Below are positions 27,073-36,000 of a stretch of DNA of 64,000 nt, one piece after another (position 1 is the stretch's first letter; each line of letters begins with the position of its first letter). Below the pieces are notes generated by a model that saw only the letters and a list, made by a program, of their open reading frames with translations, did not search any database and was not told the origin of the DNA. The translations under genes and the position numbers were made by a program. Origin of the DNA: Bdellovibrionales bacterium (lineage in GTDB: Bacteria; Bdellovibrionota; Bdellovibrionia; Bdellovibrionales; Bdellovibrionaceae). Where the stretch lies: NCBI GenBank assembly GCA_018266295.1, contig JAFEAQ010000004.1, forward strand, positions 1-64,000. Direction: 5' to 3'.

Positions 27073-27631
27073 ATTTAGAAGCTTTTAGCTCATCACCAAA
27101 GGTGTACGGAATTTGCTCATTTTTATTATCAGACGTAGGAAGTCGATTTCCGACATCATACATAGCAATGGCTTCAACACTCTTGCCATCCGAATTAAGC
27201 TTAATAGTGATTCCCGATTTATTATCGACATAACTCACGACCTCTAAAATCATATGAGGATTTTTGCCGAAAACACGACGCTCTTCAAAATGGCTATTCC
27301 TAAAGGATTGCTTCACGTCTTCCAATGAGGTCTCTTTTTCACCTTGCTTTGGCAGCCATACGAATCCGGAGAGTTTATGTGTTTCAGATGCGAAATTCAA
27401 AGTAACACGCTGAAACGCAGTTTTTGAATCGATATATGTAAAGGTGTAGTATCCTTGCTTTTCTTCCATACTCGTTGGCGAGCCAAACAACCCAATCACA
27501 TCTTGCTCGGTGGTTATACCAATATTCAATTTTGACAAGTGCTCAAATTGAAAAGAATCACCGCGCGAATTACCAGAAAACGATGCACATGATAAAACGA
27601 TAAAGCTTGATAGCATTAAAAAATATCTCAT
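27071..27631 (-). CDS. Lipoprotein with BamE/SmpA-like domain
   Basis: The 186-residue product has a lipoprotein signal with lipobox LSC (Cys at about residue 15). The segment LNIGITTEQDVIGLFGSP (about 35-52) is typical of the BamE/SmpA-type fold, followed by beta-strands (YYTFTYID, VTLNFA). Such folds serve in envelope assembly or as general binding modules. The DNA is more AT-rich than most of the window. The start overlaps the stop of the upstream gene by four bases, so the two form an operon. Confidence 0.68.
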   Translation of the reverse strand: MRYFLMLSSFIVLSCASFSGNSRGDSFQFEHLSKLNIGITTEQDVIGLFGSPTSMEEKQGYYTFTYIDSKTAFQRVTLNFASETHKLSGFVWLPKQGEKETSLEDVKQSFRNSHFEERRVFGKNPHMILEVVSYVDNKSGITIKLNSDGKSVEAIAMYDVGNRLPTSDNKNEQIPYTFGDELKASK

Positions 27632-28218
27632 TTTTTACTCCCCTTAAGCTTAAAATCGCTACCGAAATGCTTTTTAATCCAGTCATAAGCATTAAGTGTT
27701 ACCTTTTTAAGGTTATCAGGATCGTAAAGAAAATGTTCAACATTATTTGCGTAATCTTCTTCATGTGAAAGTTTTCCATCTTCTTCAATATATCCACTTT
27801 TACGACCTTCCCAGTATATTTCTCCATTCGGAGCCAATTCCATCGGAAAATCTTTAGAGCGCTTAAATCGATAAATTCCAGATAGGCTATCAACAAAGAG
27901 ATTTTCAGGCAGTCCTTCTAAAGCCTCAATAACACGTTCTTTATCTTCCTCCGACCAAGAACGTGGACTCTCACCTTTATGCGGCCAATTTAAAGAAGTT
28001 CCATCTTTAAATTTATCTATTGCATATTCATAGCCTCTGGAGCGGCTTCGACAATGGGTTTTTACATTGGTAGCTTTAACAAAGGTGCCATCTGATCGAA
28101 CGTAGCCCTTTCTATGATGGCCAAGAACTAGGTATTCCCCTGAAGAGCACGTCAAAGCAAAAGCAAAGTTCGCTGAAATTGCGACTATACTAAAAACAAG
28201 AAATTGAAACATAAACAA
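27628..28218 (-). CDS. Secreted protein with degenerate zincin-like C-terminus, unknown function
   Basis: The 196-residue product has a signal peptide (1-21, ending NFAFA). The middle has ALEGLPENLFVDSLSGIYR and, near the C-terminus, EEDYANNVEHFLYDP. Both resemble segments that flank the active site in anthrax-lethal-factor-like zincins, but no HExxH motif is present. It may be an inactive relative or an unrelated protein; I would not assign a function. The gene is markedly AT-rich and is coupled to the downstream lipoprotein gene by an ATGA overlap. Confidence 0.6.
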   Translation of the reverse strand: MFMFQFLVFSIVAISANFAFALTCSSGEYLVLGHHRKGYVRSDGTFVKATNVKTHCRSRSRGYEYAIDKFKDGTSLNWPHKGESPRSWSEEDKERVIEALEGLPENLFVDSLSGIYRFKRSKDFPMELAPNGEIYWEGRKSGYIEEDGKLSHEEDYANNVEHFLYDPDNLKKVTLNAYDWIKKHFGSDFKLKGSKK

Positions 28219-28328
28219 TACTGTATGATCAGAAATTAAATTTATAACTAATTTTGTTTATAGAACTGAGTTAGCTTGAAAGACTTATATTAAATTTTTC
28301 TAGTACAAATTGGAAATCGTGCGATTTT

Positions 28329-29072
28329 CTACTTCAAAATCGGTGTGCCATATTTATCAAAGATCTCTTGTAACTTGCCCGAAGACCTTAGCTTCGCGAT
28401 AGCTTTGTTGAGTTCCTCCACCGTCACCCGGCCCTTCTTACTCAATGCGCAGGACACAGGATACTCGCGAAGCAATAGCCGCTCGCGGCCTTTTTCGATG
28501 TCAGGATTGTCCTTCTTATAGTAATTGAGGAAAACCTCATCCACGATCAGATACTCGAGGTGGTGATTACGAAGTTTTACTAGATTCGCTTCTTCTGATG
28601 GGCCATCTTCGCGATGCAAAGATCCGTCTTTGAGCATCTTCTCAAGATCTGGATAGAAGTATCCCAACATCGTCCCGATGGTTTTGCCCTTGAGGCCTTT
28701 AATCTCTTTCGGCATCGGCGCTGGCCCTAGAATCCATTCGCGCTTAGTAAAGAGTGTATCGGACCAATTGTAGGTGTCTCTCTCGTCTGCCCAGGCATAG
28801 CTTGCGTAGCACAAAAAATCTGCGGACCCTTGACGGAAGTATTTGAGGATCCGATTGCGCGGAAGCAAACTCACCGATCCTTTATGTCCCAAGAACTCAA
28901 TCAAAGCCCGCGTGTATTCAGGAACGATCCCTGTCAGCTCCTCTCCTTTTTCAAAAAGCAACGGCGGCGGCAGTCCCGCTGGCACCGCGGCCCGCACCGG
29001 TAAGCCAGAATCAGCCTTCACGTTGGCCATAAATAGAAAAGCAGTAAAAAACATCAACAACGCCATCACCAT
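28329..29072 (-). CDS. Periplasmic solute-binding protein, family 3-like (copy A)
   Basis: The 247-residue protein has a signal peptide (1-20, ending NVKA) and a type II periplasmic binding fold of the SBP_bac_3 class. Landmarks are ELTGIVPEYTRALIEFLG near the N-terminus, FLCYASYAW, LKGKTIGTMLG at the hinge and LNKAIAKLRSSGKLQEI at the C-terminus. It could bind an amino acid or act as a stand-alone envelope sensor. No permease or ATPase is adjacent. It is a close duplicate of the upstream neighbour at 29226-29963, with most residues identical by eye. Confidence 0.83.
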   Translation of the reverse strand: MVMALLMFFTAFLFMANVKADSGLPVRAAVPAGLPPPLLFEKGEELTGIVPEYTRALIEFLGHKGSVSLLPRNRILKYFRQGSADFLCYASYAWADERDTYNWSDTLFTKREWILGPAPMPKEIKGLKGKTIGTMLGYFYPDLEKMLKDGSLHREDGPSEEANLVKLRNHHLEYLIVDEVFLNYYKKDNPDIEKGRERLLLREYPVSCALSKKGRVTVEELNKAIAKLRSSGKLQEIFDKYGTPILK

Positions 29073-29163
29073 AGTTTTACTGGAAGAGGCTTGATCTAAT
29101 CAAGCCTTCCACGAAACATCCCCAGAAAGTAAAAAGGACCGATCGTCGACAACAAAGAAATAG

Positions 29164-29197
29164 AAAAAAACCGCGTTCGAAACAATGCGGATTTTTA
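29164..29197 (-). terminator. Terminator of solute-binding protein copy B
   Basis: On the minus strand a short GC stem (29187-29190 with 29171-29174, extended by A-T pairs) leads into seven T. It separates the two tandem copies. Confidence 0.65.
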
Positions 29198-29225
29198 TTG
29201 AACTCAACCTAGCGACAGCGGGATT

Positions 29226-29963
29226 TTATCTGAAAACTGGAGTGCCATATTTATCGAAGATCTCTTGCAGCTTGCCCGAGGATTTTAATTTAGCGATGGC
29301 CTTATTGAGTTCCTTCACCGTAACACGGCCCTTTTTGCTCAATGAACAAGACACAGGGTATTCGCCTAACGAAAGACGCTCACGTCCCTTTTCGATCTCT
29401 GGATTATTCTTTTTATAATAATTTAGAAAAACCTCATCCACGATCAGGTACTCGATATGATTTTGGCGAAGCTTCACAAGATTGGCTTCTTCTGTCGGGC
29501 CATCTTCACGAATCAAACTGCCATCCTTAAACATCTTATCGAGTTTTGGATAAAAATAAGCCAGCATCGTTCCGATAGTTTTTCCTTTAAGACCGCTGAA
29601 GTCTTTCGGCATCGGCGCAGGTCCCAGGATGAATTCCCGCTTCATAAACAGCGTGTCGGCCCAATTGTAAGTGTCTTTTTCATCAGCCCACGCATAGCTC
29701 GTGTAGCAAAGGAAATCGATGGACCCCTTATGCAGATATTTAATCAGACGATTGCGTGGTAAAAGGCTCAGCGTTCCTTTGCGCCCTAAAATATCTACCA
29801 GCGCTCGCGTGTATTCCGGCACGATTCCCGTGAGCTCCTCTTCTTTTTCAAATAGCAGCGGAGGAGGCAAACCCGCCGGGACCGCCGCACGCACAGGCAA
29901 CTGCGCAGCCTGCACATCGGTCATAAATAGAAAAGCTATGAGAATCGTCATCAACATCATCAT
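29226..29963 (-). CDS. Periplasmic solute-binding protein, family 3-like (copy B)
   Basis: The 245-residue protein matches copy A over its whole length, with the shared segment VRAAVPAGLPPPLLFEK after the signal peptide (about 1-19) and the same C-terminal helix. The duplication covers only the coding region; the flanks differ and each copy has its own leader. Ligand and partner are unknown. The tandem arrangement points to a recent local duplication with possible divergence in ligand or expression. Confidence 0.83.
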   Translation of the reverse strand: MMMLMTILIAFLFMTDVQAAQLPVRAAVPAGLPPPLLFEKEEELTGIVPEYTRALVDILGRKGTLSLLPRNRLIKYLHKGSIDFLCYTSYAWADEKDTYNWADTLFMKREFILGPAPMPKDFSGLKGKTIGTMLAYFYPKLDKMFKDGSLIREDGPTEEANLVKLRQNHIEYLIVDEVFLNYYKKNNPEIEKGRERLSLGEYPVSCSLSKKGRVTVKELNKAIAKLKSSGKLQEIFDKYGTPVFR

Positions 29964-30032
29964 TCACACTCAATATTATTAGAAGGGACTCATCGTGATC
30001 AAGCCAACGGCCCCGATTGCCTTCGGAAAATA

Positions 30033-30062
30033 AAAAAGGGCTGATCTGATTCAGCCCTTTTC
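30033..30062 (-). terminator. Terminator of the peptide importer operon
   Basis: An 11-bp perfect stem (30034-30044 and 30051-30061) with a 6-nt loop is followed on the minus strand by a T-run. It lies about 45 bases past the last permease gene. Confidence 0.88.
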
Positions 30063-30104
30063 GTATTTTCAGCATCTTAAAACTATCCCTAACTTTGTTT
30101 TAAA

Positions 30105-31133
30105 CTAGCCGACAGCTGATTTCGCGTCGAACGCATCGCGAACCGCAAGGTTGATATTGATCAACAAGCTCATGGTAAGAACCAACGCCAGTGTCGGATA
30201 CCATACGAGCCACTCTGCAGTTGTGAAATAGCTTTGACCTTGGCTCAGCAACTCACCCCAGCTTGGAGTTGGTGCCGGCAATCCAAGGCCCAAGTAATCC
30301 ATCGTCGAAAGCAAAGAAATGTTTCCGGCGATTTCAAACGGAGTCAAAGTCACGATCGGAGTCAAAGCATTCGGAAGGATGTGCTTAAACACGATCCGCT
30401 TGTGAGTCGAACCGATCGCTTTTGCCGCCTCAACGTACTCGCGCTTTCTCAAGCTCAGGAACTGACCACGCATGTAGTGAGAAATCCCCGTCCAACTAAA
30501 GAACACGCTGAACACGACGAGCATGAACAAATTCGGCTTAAAGATCGAAATCAAAGTAATCAAAATCAAGAAGGCCGGAATACTCTCGTAAACTTCAATC
30601 AGGCGCATTCCCACCAAGTCGACCTTACCGCCCATGTAACCCATCGCCGCGCCCACAGCACAACCGATGAGGTAGGAAAGGAACCAAACACCCACTGCAT
30701 ATACGAAGGTGTAACGGAAACCATAGACCAAGCGTGTGAGAACATCACGGCCACGGTCATCGGTCCCCATCAAGTTATAGCGAGAAGGAGCTGCCGGATA
30801 CGAATCTACGAAAGAGTTGCTCTCATAGGCATCCCATTGAACGAGAGGCCAGATTTCCCAGTCACCTTCACCCATTTGCAATGCGCGATAGTCCATGACC
30901 TGAATATCATCGCGTCCAAACAAAGACGGGTGATAGTCTTTCACGAGTGGGAAATACAGTTCGCCATGATATTTCATCACGTGCGGTTTGCTATTAAACC
31001 ACAACTCCGCCGTGAAGCTCACGAAGATCATGAACAAGAAAATATAAACGGAAATAACCGCAGAACGATTGCGTTTAAAGCGACGATAGCGCTTCAGGGT
31101 CAACTCATTGGTAATCAGCTTGTTCTCGATCAT
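30105..31133 (-). CDS. yejE: Peptide ABC transporter permease, YejE-like
   Basis: The 342-residue inner-membrane protein has an N-terminal helix, a long periplasmic loop (LYFPLVKDYHPSLFG and NLMGTDDRGRDVLTRLVYG) and five further helices. The ABC coupling motif is EAAKAIGSTHKRIVFKHILP. The length and the large loop fit YejE better than the shorter OppC/DppC. It forms the permease dimer with the YejB-like product upstream, to which it is coupled by an ATGA overlap. No ATPase gene is in this operon. Confidence 0.88.
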   Translation of the reverse strand: MIENKLITNELTLKRYRRFKRNRSAVISVYIFLFMIFVSFTAELWFNSKPHVMKYHGELYFPLVKDYHPSLFGRDDIQVMDYRALQMGEGDWEIWPLVQWDAYESNSFVDSYPAAPSRYNLMGTDDRGRDVLTRLVYGFRYTFVYAVGVWFLSYLIGCAVGAAMGYMGGKVDLVGMRLIEVYESIPAFLILITLISIFKPNLFMLVVFSVFFSWTGISHYMRGQFLSLRKREYVEAAKAIGSTHKRIVFKHILPNALTPIVTLTPFEIAGNISLLSTMDYLGLGLPAPTPSWGELLSQGQSYFTTAEWLVWYPTLALVLTMSLLININLAVRDAFDAKSAVG

Positions 31134-32152
31134 TTGAAGTCAATCCTTGGGTCAATGAGAACATAAACGATATCGCTGAAGACACGGCCGAACACCAATA
31201 CCAGAGACGAAATGAATGTAATACCCATGATCACGTTATAATCGCGCACGAGCAAAGACTGGTAACTGAGAAGGCCCATGCCATCGAGGTTGAAAATACG
31301 CTCAATGATCAAAGAACCCGCCAAGAACACACCAAAGAAGCTGGCGATCCCTGGAACCAAGGCGATCAAAGCGTTTCTCAAAGCATGCTTATAAAGAACC
31401 ACTTTTTCAGAAACACCTTTGGCGCGTGCCGTACGAACGTAGTCGGACTTCACAACTTCAAGCATGGAGTTTCTCATCAAGTAAGACAGCTGAGTAAAGC
31501 CACCGATCATGTAACAGATCAAAGGAAGAATAAAGTGATGAACGCGATCTAAGATCTGACCCCACGTTGAGAGTTCATCATAATTGTCGGACTTCAAGCT
31601 GCCGATCGGGAACCAATCGAGCTTACCTGCAAAGATCGTGATCAAGAAAATACCTAAAACTAGCGGCGGAAGCGCATAGGTGAAGTTCAGGGCCAAGCCC
31701 GTCGCGCGGTCGAAATTCGTGCCCGCCTTCATCGCCATCTTCACGCCTAAAGGAATACACACAAGATATGTCAGGAACAGAGAGGTCAAACCAAACTGCA
31801 TAGACACTGGGAACTTACTGAAGATCACATCCGTCACAGGCTCTTGGTAAGTAAAACTCTCACCAAAATCGAGCTTCGTGAGGTTCTTCAACCAGATTAT
31901 ATAGCGAACATGGATTGGTTTATCGAAACCGTATTGCTTCTTAAGAGCGTCAATCACTTCCTGATTCACGCCCGTTTCGTTGGAGCGACCATTGCCGCTG
32001 CCACCGCCCATGCTTGAGCCGAAGCGAATTGCTTGCAACTTCTGCTCAATAGGGCTGCCCGGAGCCAAGTTGATCACAACAAAGGTCAACAAGGTAATTC
32101 CGAAGAACGTCGGAATCATCAACAATAAACGGCGAATCAGATATACCAGCAA
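31130..32152 (-). CDS. yejB: Peptide ABC transporter permease, YejB-like
   Basis: The 340-residue inner-membrane protein starts with VYLIRRLLLMIPTFFGITL. It has the YejB-type insertion after the first helix (Gly/Ser/Asn-rich, about residues 45-60), then QYGFDKPIHVRY and LDFGESFTY. The segment KSDNYDELSTWGQILDRVHH is highly characteristic of YejB. The coupling motif TARAKGVSEKVVLYKHALRN follows. It imports peptides together with the YejE-like partner. The gene lies 30 bases after the binding-protein gene. Confidence 0.89.
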   Translation of the reverse strand: MLVYLIRRLLLMIPTFFGITLLTFVVINLAPGSPIEQKLQAIRFGSSMGGGSGNGRSNETGVNQEVIDALKKQYGFDKPIHVRYIIWLKNLTKLDFGESFTYQEPVTDVIFSKFPVSMQFGLTSLFLTYLVCIPLGVKMAMKAGTNFDRATGLALNFTYALPPLVLGIFLITIFAGKLDWFPIGSLKSDNYDELSTWGQILDRVHHFILPLICYMIGGFTQLSYLMRNSMLEVVKSDYVRTARAKGVSEKVVLYKHALRNALIALVPGIASFFGVFLAGSLIIERIFNLDGMGLLSYQSLLVRDYNVIMGITFISSLVLVFGRVFSDIVYVLIDPRIDFK

Positions 32153-32182
32153 GTTCGCTACTCCCTAACCGACCCTCGTCGA

Positions 32183-33811
32183 TTATTTGCCCATCCACCA
32201 GAAGTCTACACCAACGCCATACTTGAATGTCTCAGCAGGCATTTGGATGCGTGACGCTGTCGCGTACAGGTCATATTTATCATTGAACATGAACACGTAA
32301 GGGGCATCTGCCGCAATCTTTTCGTACACTTGTTGCAAGAGTTTCACGCGTTTTTTCTCATCTAGGGACTGGCGAGCTTCGTCGATCAACTTATCAACCT
32401 CAGGGTTTTTGTAACCGATGAAGTTAGAACCGCCTGGAACCGCACTTGAAGAGTGCCAGATTTGTTTAGGATCCCAAGTGATGTCACCACCACCCCAGCC
32501 CAAGGCTACGGCGTCGAAGTTACCTTCGTCCATCAACTTCAAGAATGAGTTCCACTCGAGATATTTGATTTCCATGTCAATGCCGGCCTTTTTGAGGTCT
32601 TCTTTGTACATAGTCCAATATTTCTCGTTGTCTTTATTTGGGTGGATCAAAGTGAATTTGAAAGACACTTTTTTACCGTTAACAACTTTATCAAGAGTTC
32701 CATCTTTGTCTGTGTCAGTCCAACCCGCTTTTGCCAAAAGCTCCGTCGCTGCTTTCGGGTCAAAGAGGAATGGTTTTACAGTTTTCGGAGCGTAGTCACT
32801 CTTTACGTATGTAGGACCGGTTGCCAAGTCAGCCATACCGAAACGGAATTTCTTATTCATTTCTTCACGGTTCATCAAGTGAGCCAAAGCCACGCGCACG
32901 TTCTTATCTTGGAAAAGATCGCGACGGAGATTCCAGCCTACGAAACCGTAAGATTTCGGCGCAGAGTTCTCAACTTTGTGCTTGATGATTGTTTTACCCC
33001 AAGGAGCGCCTTCCGTTTTCTTAACGTAAGCTTCCGGGCGAAGATCGATGTAATCCAAGTCGCCTTTTTTAGCGCGCTCAAGGTACACAGTTTCCTCTTT
33101 GTAGAAACGCATGTTGATCGTTGCGAAGTTGTACATGCCTTTCCACTCTTTGTCTTCGTTGCCGTACCACTTGTCGAAACGCTTCAAAGTGATGATTTGG
33201 CCACGCTCGAACTTGTCCAAAGCGTAAGGACCACAACCGATCAAAGTACGAACCATTTTTTTAGATTTTTCTACGTCACCGTAGATGTGCTTAGGAATAA
33301 CCGCCATACCGCCGGCGATCACGTCGAAATTTTTGAAGTAAGTGTCTTTTGCCGTCACTTTAACAGTGAGAGGATCCACAACTTCTACTTTTGCGATGCC
33401 TTCGTAGTAAGGACGCAAGTGAGCTGCTTGGTATGCAGGTTCAAAGATAGCATCGAAAGAGAATTTTACGTCTTCTGCAGTGACAGGTTTACCGTCATGG
33501 AAGACCGCGTTCTTACGGAGGTGGAAAGTGAAGACTTTGTTGTCTTTAGAGATTTCCCATTTTTCAGCAACACGTGGTTTCCACGCGTACGTCTCAAGGT
33601 CACGAGTCAGCAAAGTGTCCAAAACGTAGTTTTGTACGCCTTGTGCGTAAGTGTCCGTGCTGGCGATTGGATGCAAAGTTGGTGGTTCGCCTTGAAGATT
33701 CAAGTTGAAAACACCGCCTTGTGGAGCGTTCTCGTTAGGTTTCGCCGCAAGAGCCGCAGAACTGAGGCCAGCAACTACAACAAGGGCCAAGATTTGTCCC
33801 ATTACTTTCAT
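32183..33811 (-). CDS. Extracellular peptide-binding protein, family 5 (OppA/YejA-like)
   Basis: The start is ATG 33811 with GGAGG upstream; five extra residues from 33826 are unlikely. The 542-residue protein has a signal peptide (1-23, ending SSAALA) and the family 5 solute-binding fold: EPPTLHPIAS near the N-terminus, EDVKFSFDAI, and the C-terminal KIAADAPYVFMFN. It delivers peptides in the periplasm to the YejB/YejE-like permeases encoded directly downstream. Codon use looks well optimised, suggesting high expression. Confidence 0.92.
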   Translation of the reverse strand: MKVMGQILALVVVAGLSSAALAAKPNENAPQGGVFNLNLQGEPPTLHPIASTDTYAQGVQNYVLDTLLTRDLETYAWKPRVAEKWEISKDNKVFTFHLRKNAVFHDGKPVTAEDVKFSFDAIFEPAYQAAHLRPYYEGIAKVEVVDPLTVKVTAKDTYFKNFDVIAGGMAVIPKHIYGDVEKSKKMVRTLIGCGPYALDKFERGQIITLKRFDKWYGNEDKEWKGMYNFATINMRFYKEETVYLERAKKGDLDYIDLRPEAYVKKTEGAPWGKTIIKHKVENSAPKSYGFVGWNLRRDLFQDKNVRVALAHLMNREEMNKKFRFGMADLATGPTYVKSDYAPKTVKPFLFDPKAATELLAKAGWTDTDKDGTLDKVVNGKKVSFKFTLIHPNKDNEKYWTMYKEDLKKAGIDMEIKYLEWNSFLKLMDEGNFDAVALGWGGGDITWDPKQIWHSSSAVPGGSNFIGYKNPEVDKLIDEARQSLDEKKRVKLLQQVYEKIAADAPYVFMFNDKYDLYATASRIQMPAETFKYGVGVDFWWMGK

Positions 33812-33993
33812 CGTACATTCCTCCAAAGTATGGTTAGGGGCTGTGCGTCCCTAAAGTGGACCTAAAATCAGGGAAAGCGCTGAAATAATCAAGCCATTGC
33901 TCAATTAATGCGCCGCAAAAGGATGAGCTTGAAATGTTTTCTTTTTGCTAAAATCGGACCATAAAGCTGACTCACTCACTGAAGGAGTTTTCC

Positions 33994-35046
33994 ATGGATA
34001 AATCGACACCAAAATTCGATCCAACGACCACCATTTCTTCCGAATTCGGTATCTTTGGGATCCCAATGACCGAGGCCGAGTCCCGAGTCACTTTGGTACC
34101 AGTGCCATGGGAAGTAACCACCTCTTACGGCCGCGGCGCTTCGGATGGTCCACGCATCATCCGCGAAGCCAGCGAACAGATCGACCTCTTCGACTTCGAG
34201 ACTGGTAAGGCTTACGAAGAAGGCTTCTTCATGCGCGAATTCCCAAACGAGTTGAAAGAGATGAACGATAAGTACAAAGCGGTCGCTCAAGAACTCATTC
34301 AAATGCGCACAAGCCAGAGTGAAGACACGGCTCGCATGGATAAACTCGCAGCGGACGTGAACGCAGCTTGCGCGAAAATGACTGATTGGGTTTACAACCA
34401 ATGCAAATCCGTTCTGAAAAACAAAAAGCTATTGGGACTTGTCGGCGGCGATCACTCGACTCCGTGGGGTGCGATCCAAGCTGTCGCTGAAGAACACAAG
34501 GGCGACTTCGGTGTTTTGCACATCGATGCGCACGCTGATCTTCGTAAAGCTTATCAAGGCTTCACTCAGTCCCATGCTTCCATCATGTACAACGTGATGA
34601 CAGGTGATAAGCGTCCTTCGAAGCTGGTACAGATCGGTATCCGTGATTTCTGCGAGGAAGAATTCGACTTTATTCAAAGCCGCAAAGACATCCGCACGTT
34701 CTTTGATATGGAATTAAAACGCCGCCTGCTCGGTGGCGAAAGCTGGGCTCAGATCTGCCAGGATATTCTGAAAGAATTGCCGAAAAAAGTTTACATCTCT
34801 TTCGATATCGATGGTTTGGATCCTGCGTTCTGCCCAAGCACAGGGACTCCGGTTCCAGGTGGCTTGAGCATCGATCAGGTATTTTACCTCTTTAACGAGA
34901 TCCATAAAAGCGGCCGCCAAGTCGTTGCTTTCGACTTGAACGAAGTTTCTACCGGCGGCGAAGAGGAAGCTGAGTGGGACGGCAACGTCGGCGCACGCGT
35001 TCTTTACAAAATGTGCGGCTGGCTTGTGAAAACCAACCAAGGATAA
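33994..35046 (+). CDS. speB: Agmatinase/arginase-family ureohydrolase
   Basis: The 350-residue protein has all manganese-binding motifs of the ureohydrolase family: GGDHST (first His), HIDAHADLR (Asp-x-His-x-Asp), and SFDIDGLDPAFCP (Asp-x-Asp). An insertion of about 60 residues near 70-130 makes it longer than E. coli SpeB (306). With SpeA in the same window, agmatinase (agmatine to putrescine and urea) is the best guess; arginase or formimidoylglutamase is possible. The stop overlaps the next start by one base (TAATG). Confidence 0.85.
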   Translation: MDKSTPKFDPTTTISSEFGIFGIPMTEAESRVTLVPVPWEVTTSYGRGASDGPRIIREASEQIDLFDFETGKAYEEGFFMREFPNELKEMNDKYKAVAQELIQMRTSQSEDTARMDKLAADVNAACAKMTDWVYNQCKSVLKNKKLLGLVGGDHSTPWGAIQAVAEEHKGDFGVLHIDAHADLRKAYQGFTQSHASIMYNVMTGDKRPSKLVQIGIRDFCEEEFDFIQSRKDIRTFFDMELKRRLLGGESWAQICQDILKELPKKVYISFDIDGLDPAFCPSTGTPVPGGLSIDQVFYLFNEIHKSGRQVVAFDLNEVSTGGEEEAEWDGNVGARVLYKMCGWLVKTNQG

Positions 35047-35909
35047 TGTCCTTTTCCGCAATTGCTTTACTTTTAGTGGCGATGCTCTCGATTCAATCGG
35101 GAGCCGCTATCGCCAAGCAGCTCTTTCCCCTCGTTGGCTCTATGGGGGTGACCTTGCTGCGCACCTCTTTGGCCGCGGCCCTGTTGCTCGGGCTTTGGCG
35201 ACCTTGGTCCCTTTTGAAATCCCCTCAGCACTTGAAGCGTCTTGCTTTGTATGGATCAGCTCTGGGGTTGATGAATCTCCTCTTTTATCTCGCTCTTGAA
35301 CGTATTCCTCTCGGAGTGGCTGTTGCACTCGAATTCACGGGGCCGCTGGCGGTGGCGCTTTTTTCTTCGCGCAAGCTTTTGGACTTCGTTTGGGCAATTC
35401 TTGCAGGTATTGGGATTGTGCTAATTTTACCTCTGACTGAAGTGTCGGCGGAGCTTGATTTACTGGGAGCTTTGTATGCATTCGCGGCCGGTGGATTTTG
35501 GGCTCTATATATAGTGTTTGGTAAAAAAGCCGGCGAAGGTTCCCATGGTGGACAAACCGCCGCCGTCGGTATGTTCTTCGCGGCGCTGGTGACTTTTCCA
35601 TTTGGTGTGGCCGATGCTGGAACAAAGCTTCTGCAGTGGCAAGCGCTGCCGCTCGGCCTTGCCGTCGCCATTTTTTCAAGTGCTCTTCCCTATTCGCTCG
35701 AGATGGTTTCACTAAAACGCATTCCCATCAAAACTTTTGGAATTTTAATGAGCCTTGAACCGGTTGTCGCCGCCCTTGCCGGCGCCATTTTCTTGAAGGA
35801 AATGCTAACGACCACGCAACTCATCTCTGTTGCCAGCATCGTCGTGGCTTCACTTGGCAGCGCTTTGACAGCGCGCACGCCAACGACGCAGCCAAATCCA
35901 GAAATTTAA
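35046..35909 (+). CDS. EamA-family exporter (RhtA-like)
   Basis: The start is ATG 35046, coupled to the agmatinase stop; the longer frame from 34974 lies inside that gene. The 287-residue protein has ten predicted membrane helices in two EamA repeats, with the motifs LLFYLALERIPLGVAVALEFTGPLAVALF and PYSLEMVSLKRIPIKTFGILMSLEPVVAAL split here across the two halves. This resembles RhtA, an exporter of threonine, homoserine and related amino acids. Coupling to agmatinase hints at polyamine or amino acid export (inference). Confidence 0.86.
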   Translation: MSFSAIALLLVAMLSIQSGAAIAKQLFPLVGSMGVTLLRTSLAAALLLGLWRPWSLLKSPQHLKRLALYGSALGLMNLLFYLALERIPLGVAVALEFTGPLAVALFSSRKLLDFVWAILAGIGIVLILPLTEVSAELDLLGALYAFAAGGFWALYIVFGKKAGEGSHGGQTAAVGMFFAALVTFPFGVADAGTKLLQWQALPLGLAVAIFSSALPYSLEMVSLKRIPIKTFGILMSLEPVVAALAGAIFLKEMLTTTQLISVASIVVASLGSALTARTPTTQPNPEI

Positions 35910-36000
35910 CTGACTGTTGGCAAAAATATTCCTGGTGGTCATGAAGTTCTGGCCGCCATCCCCAAGCTCCGATAGAACCTGATCCAAATCAGGAGGACCT

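Noticed and set aside
28329-29963. Tandem genes considered as a mobile element
   Set aside because: No transposase, terminal inverted repeats or target-site duplication; only the coding regions are alike, so a simple gene duplication explains it.
30234-31166. 310-codon open frame antisense to the yejE-like gene
   Set aside because: Shadow of a well-supported permease; no start context or motif.
32642-33865. Long open frame (407 codons) on the plus strand opposite the peptide-binding protein
   Set aside because: It is antisense to a clear family 5 binding protein; the translation is Phe/Val/Arg-rich with no motifs, as expected of a codon-bias shadow.
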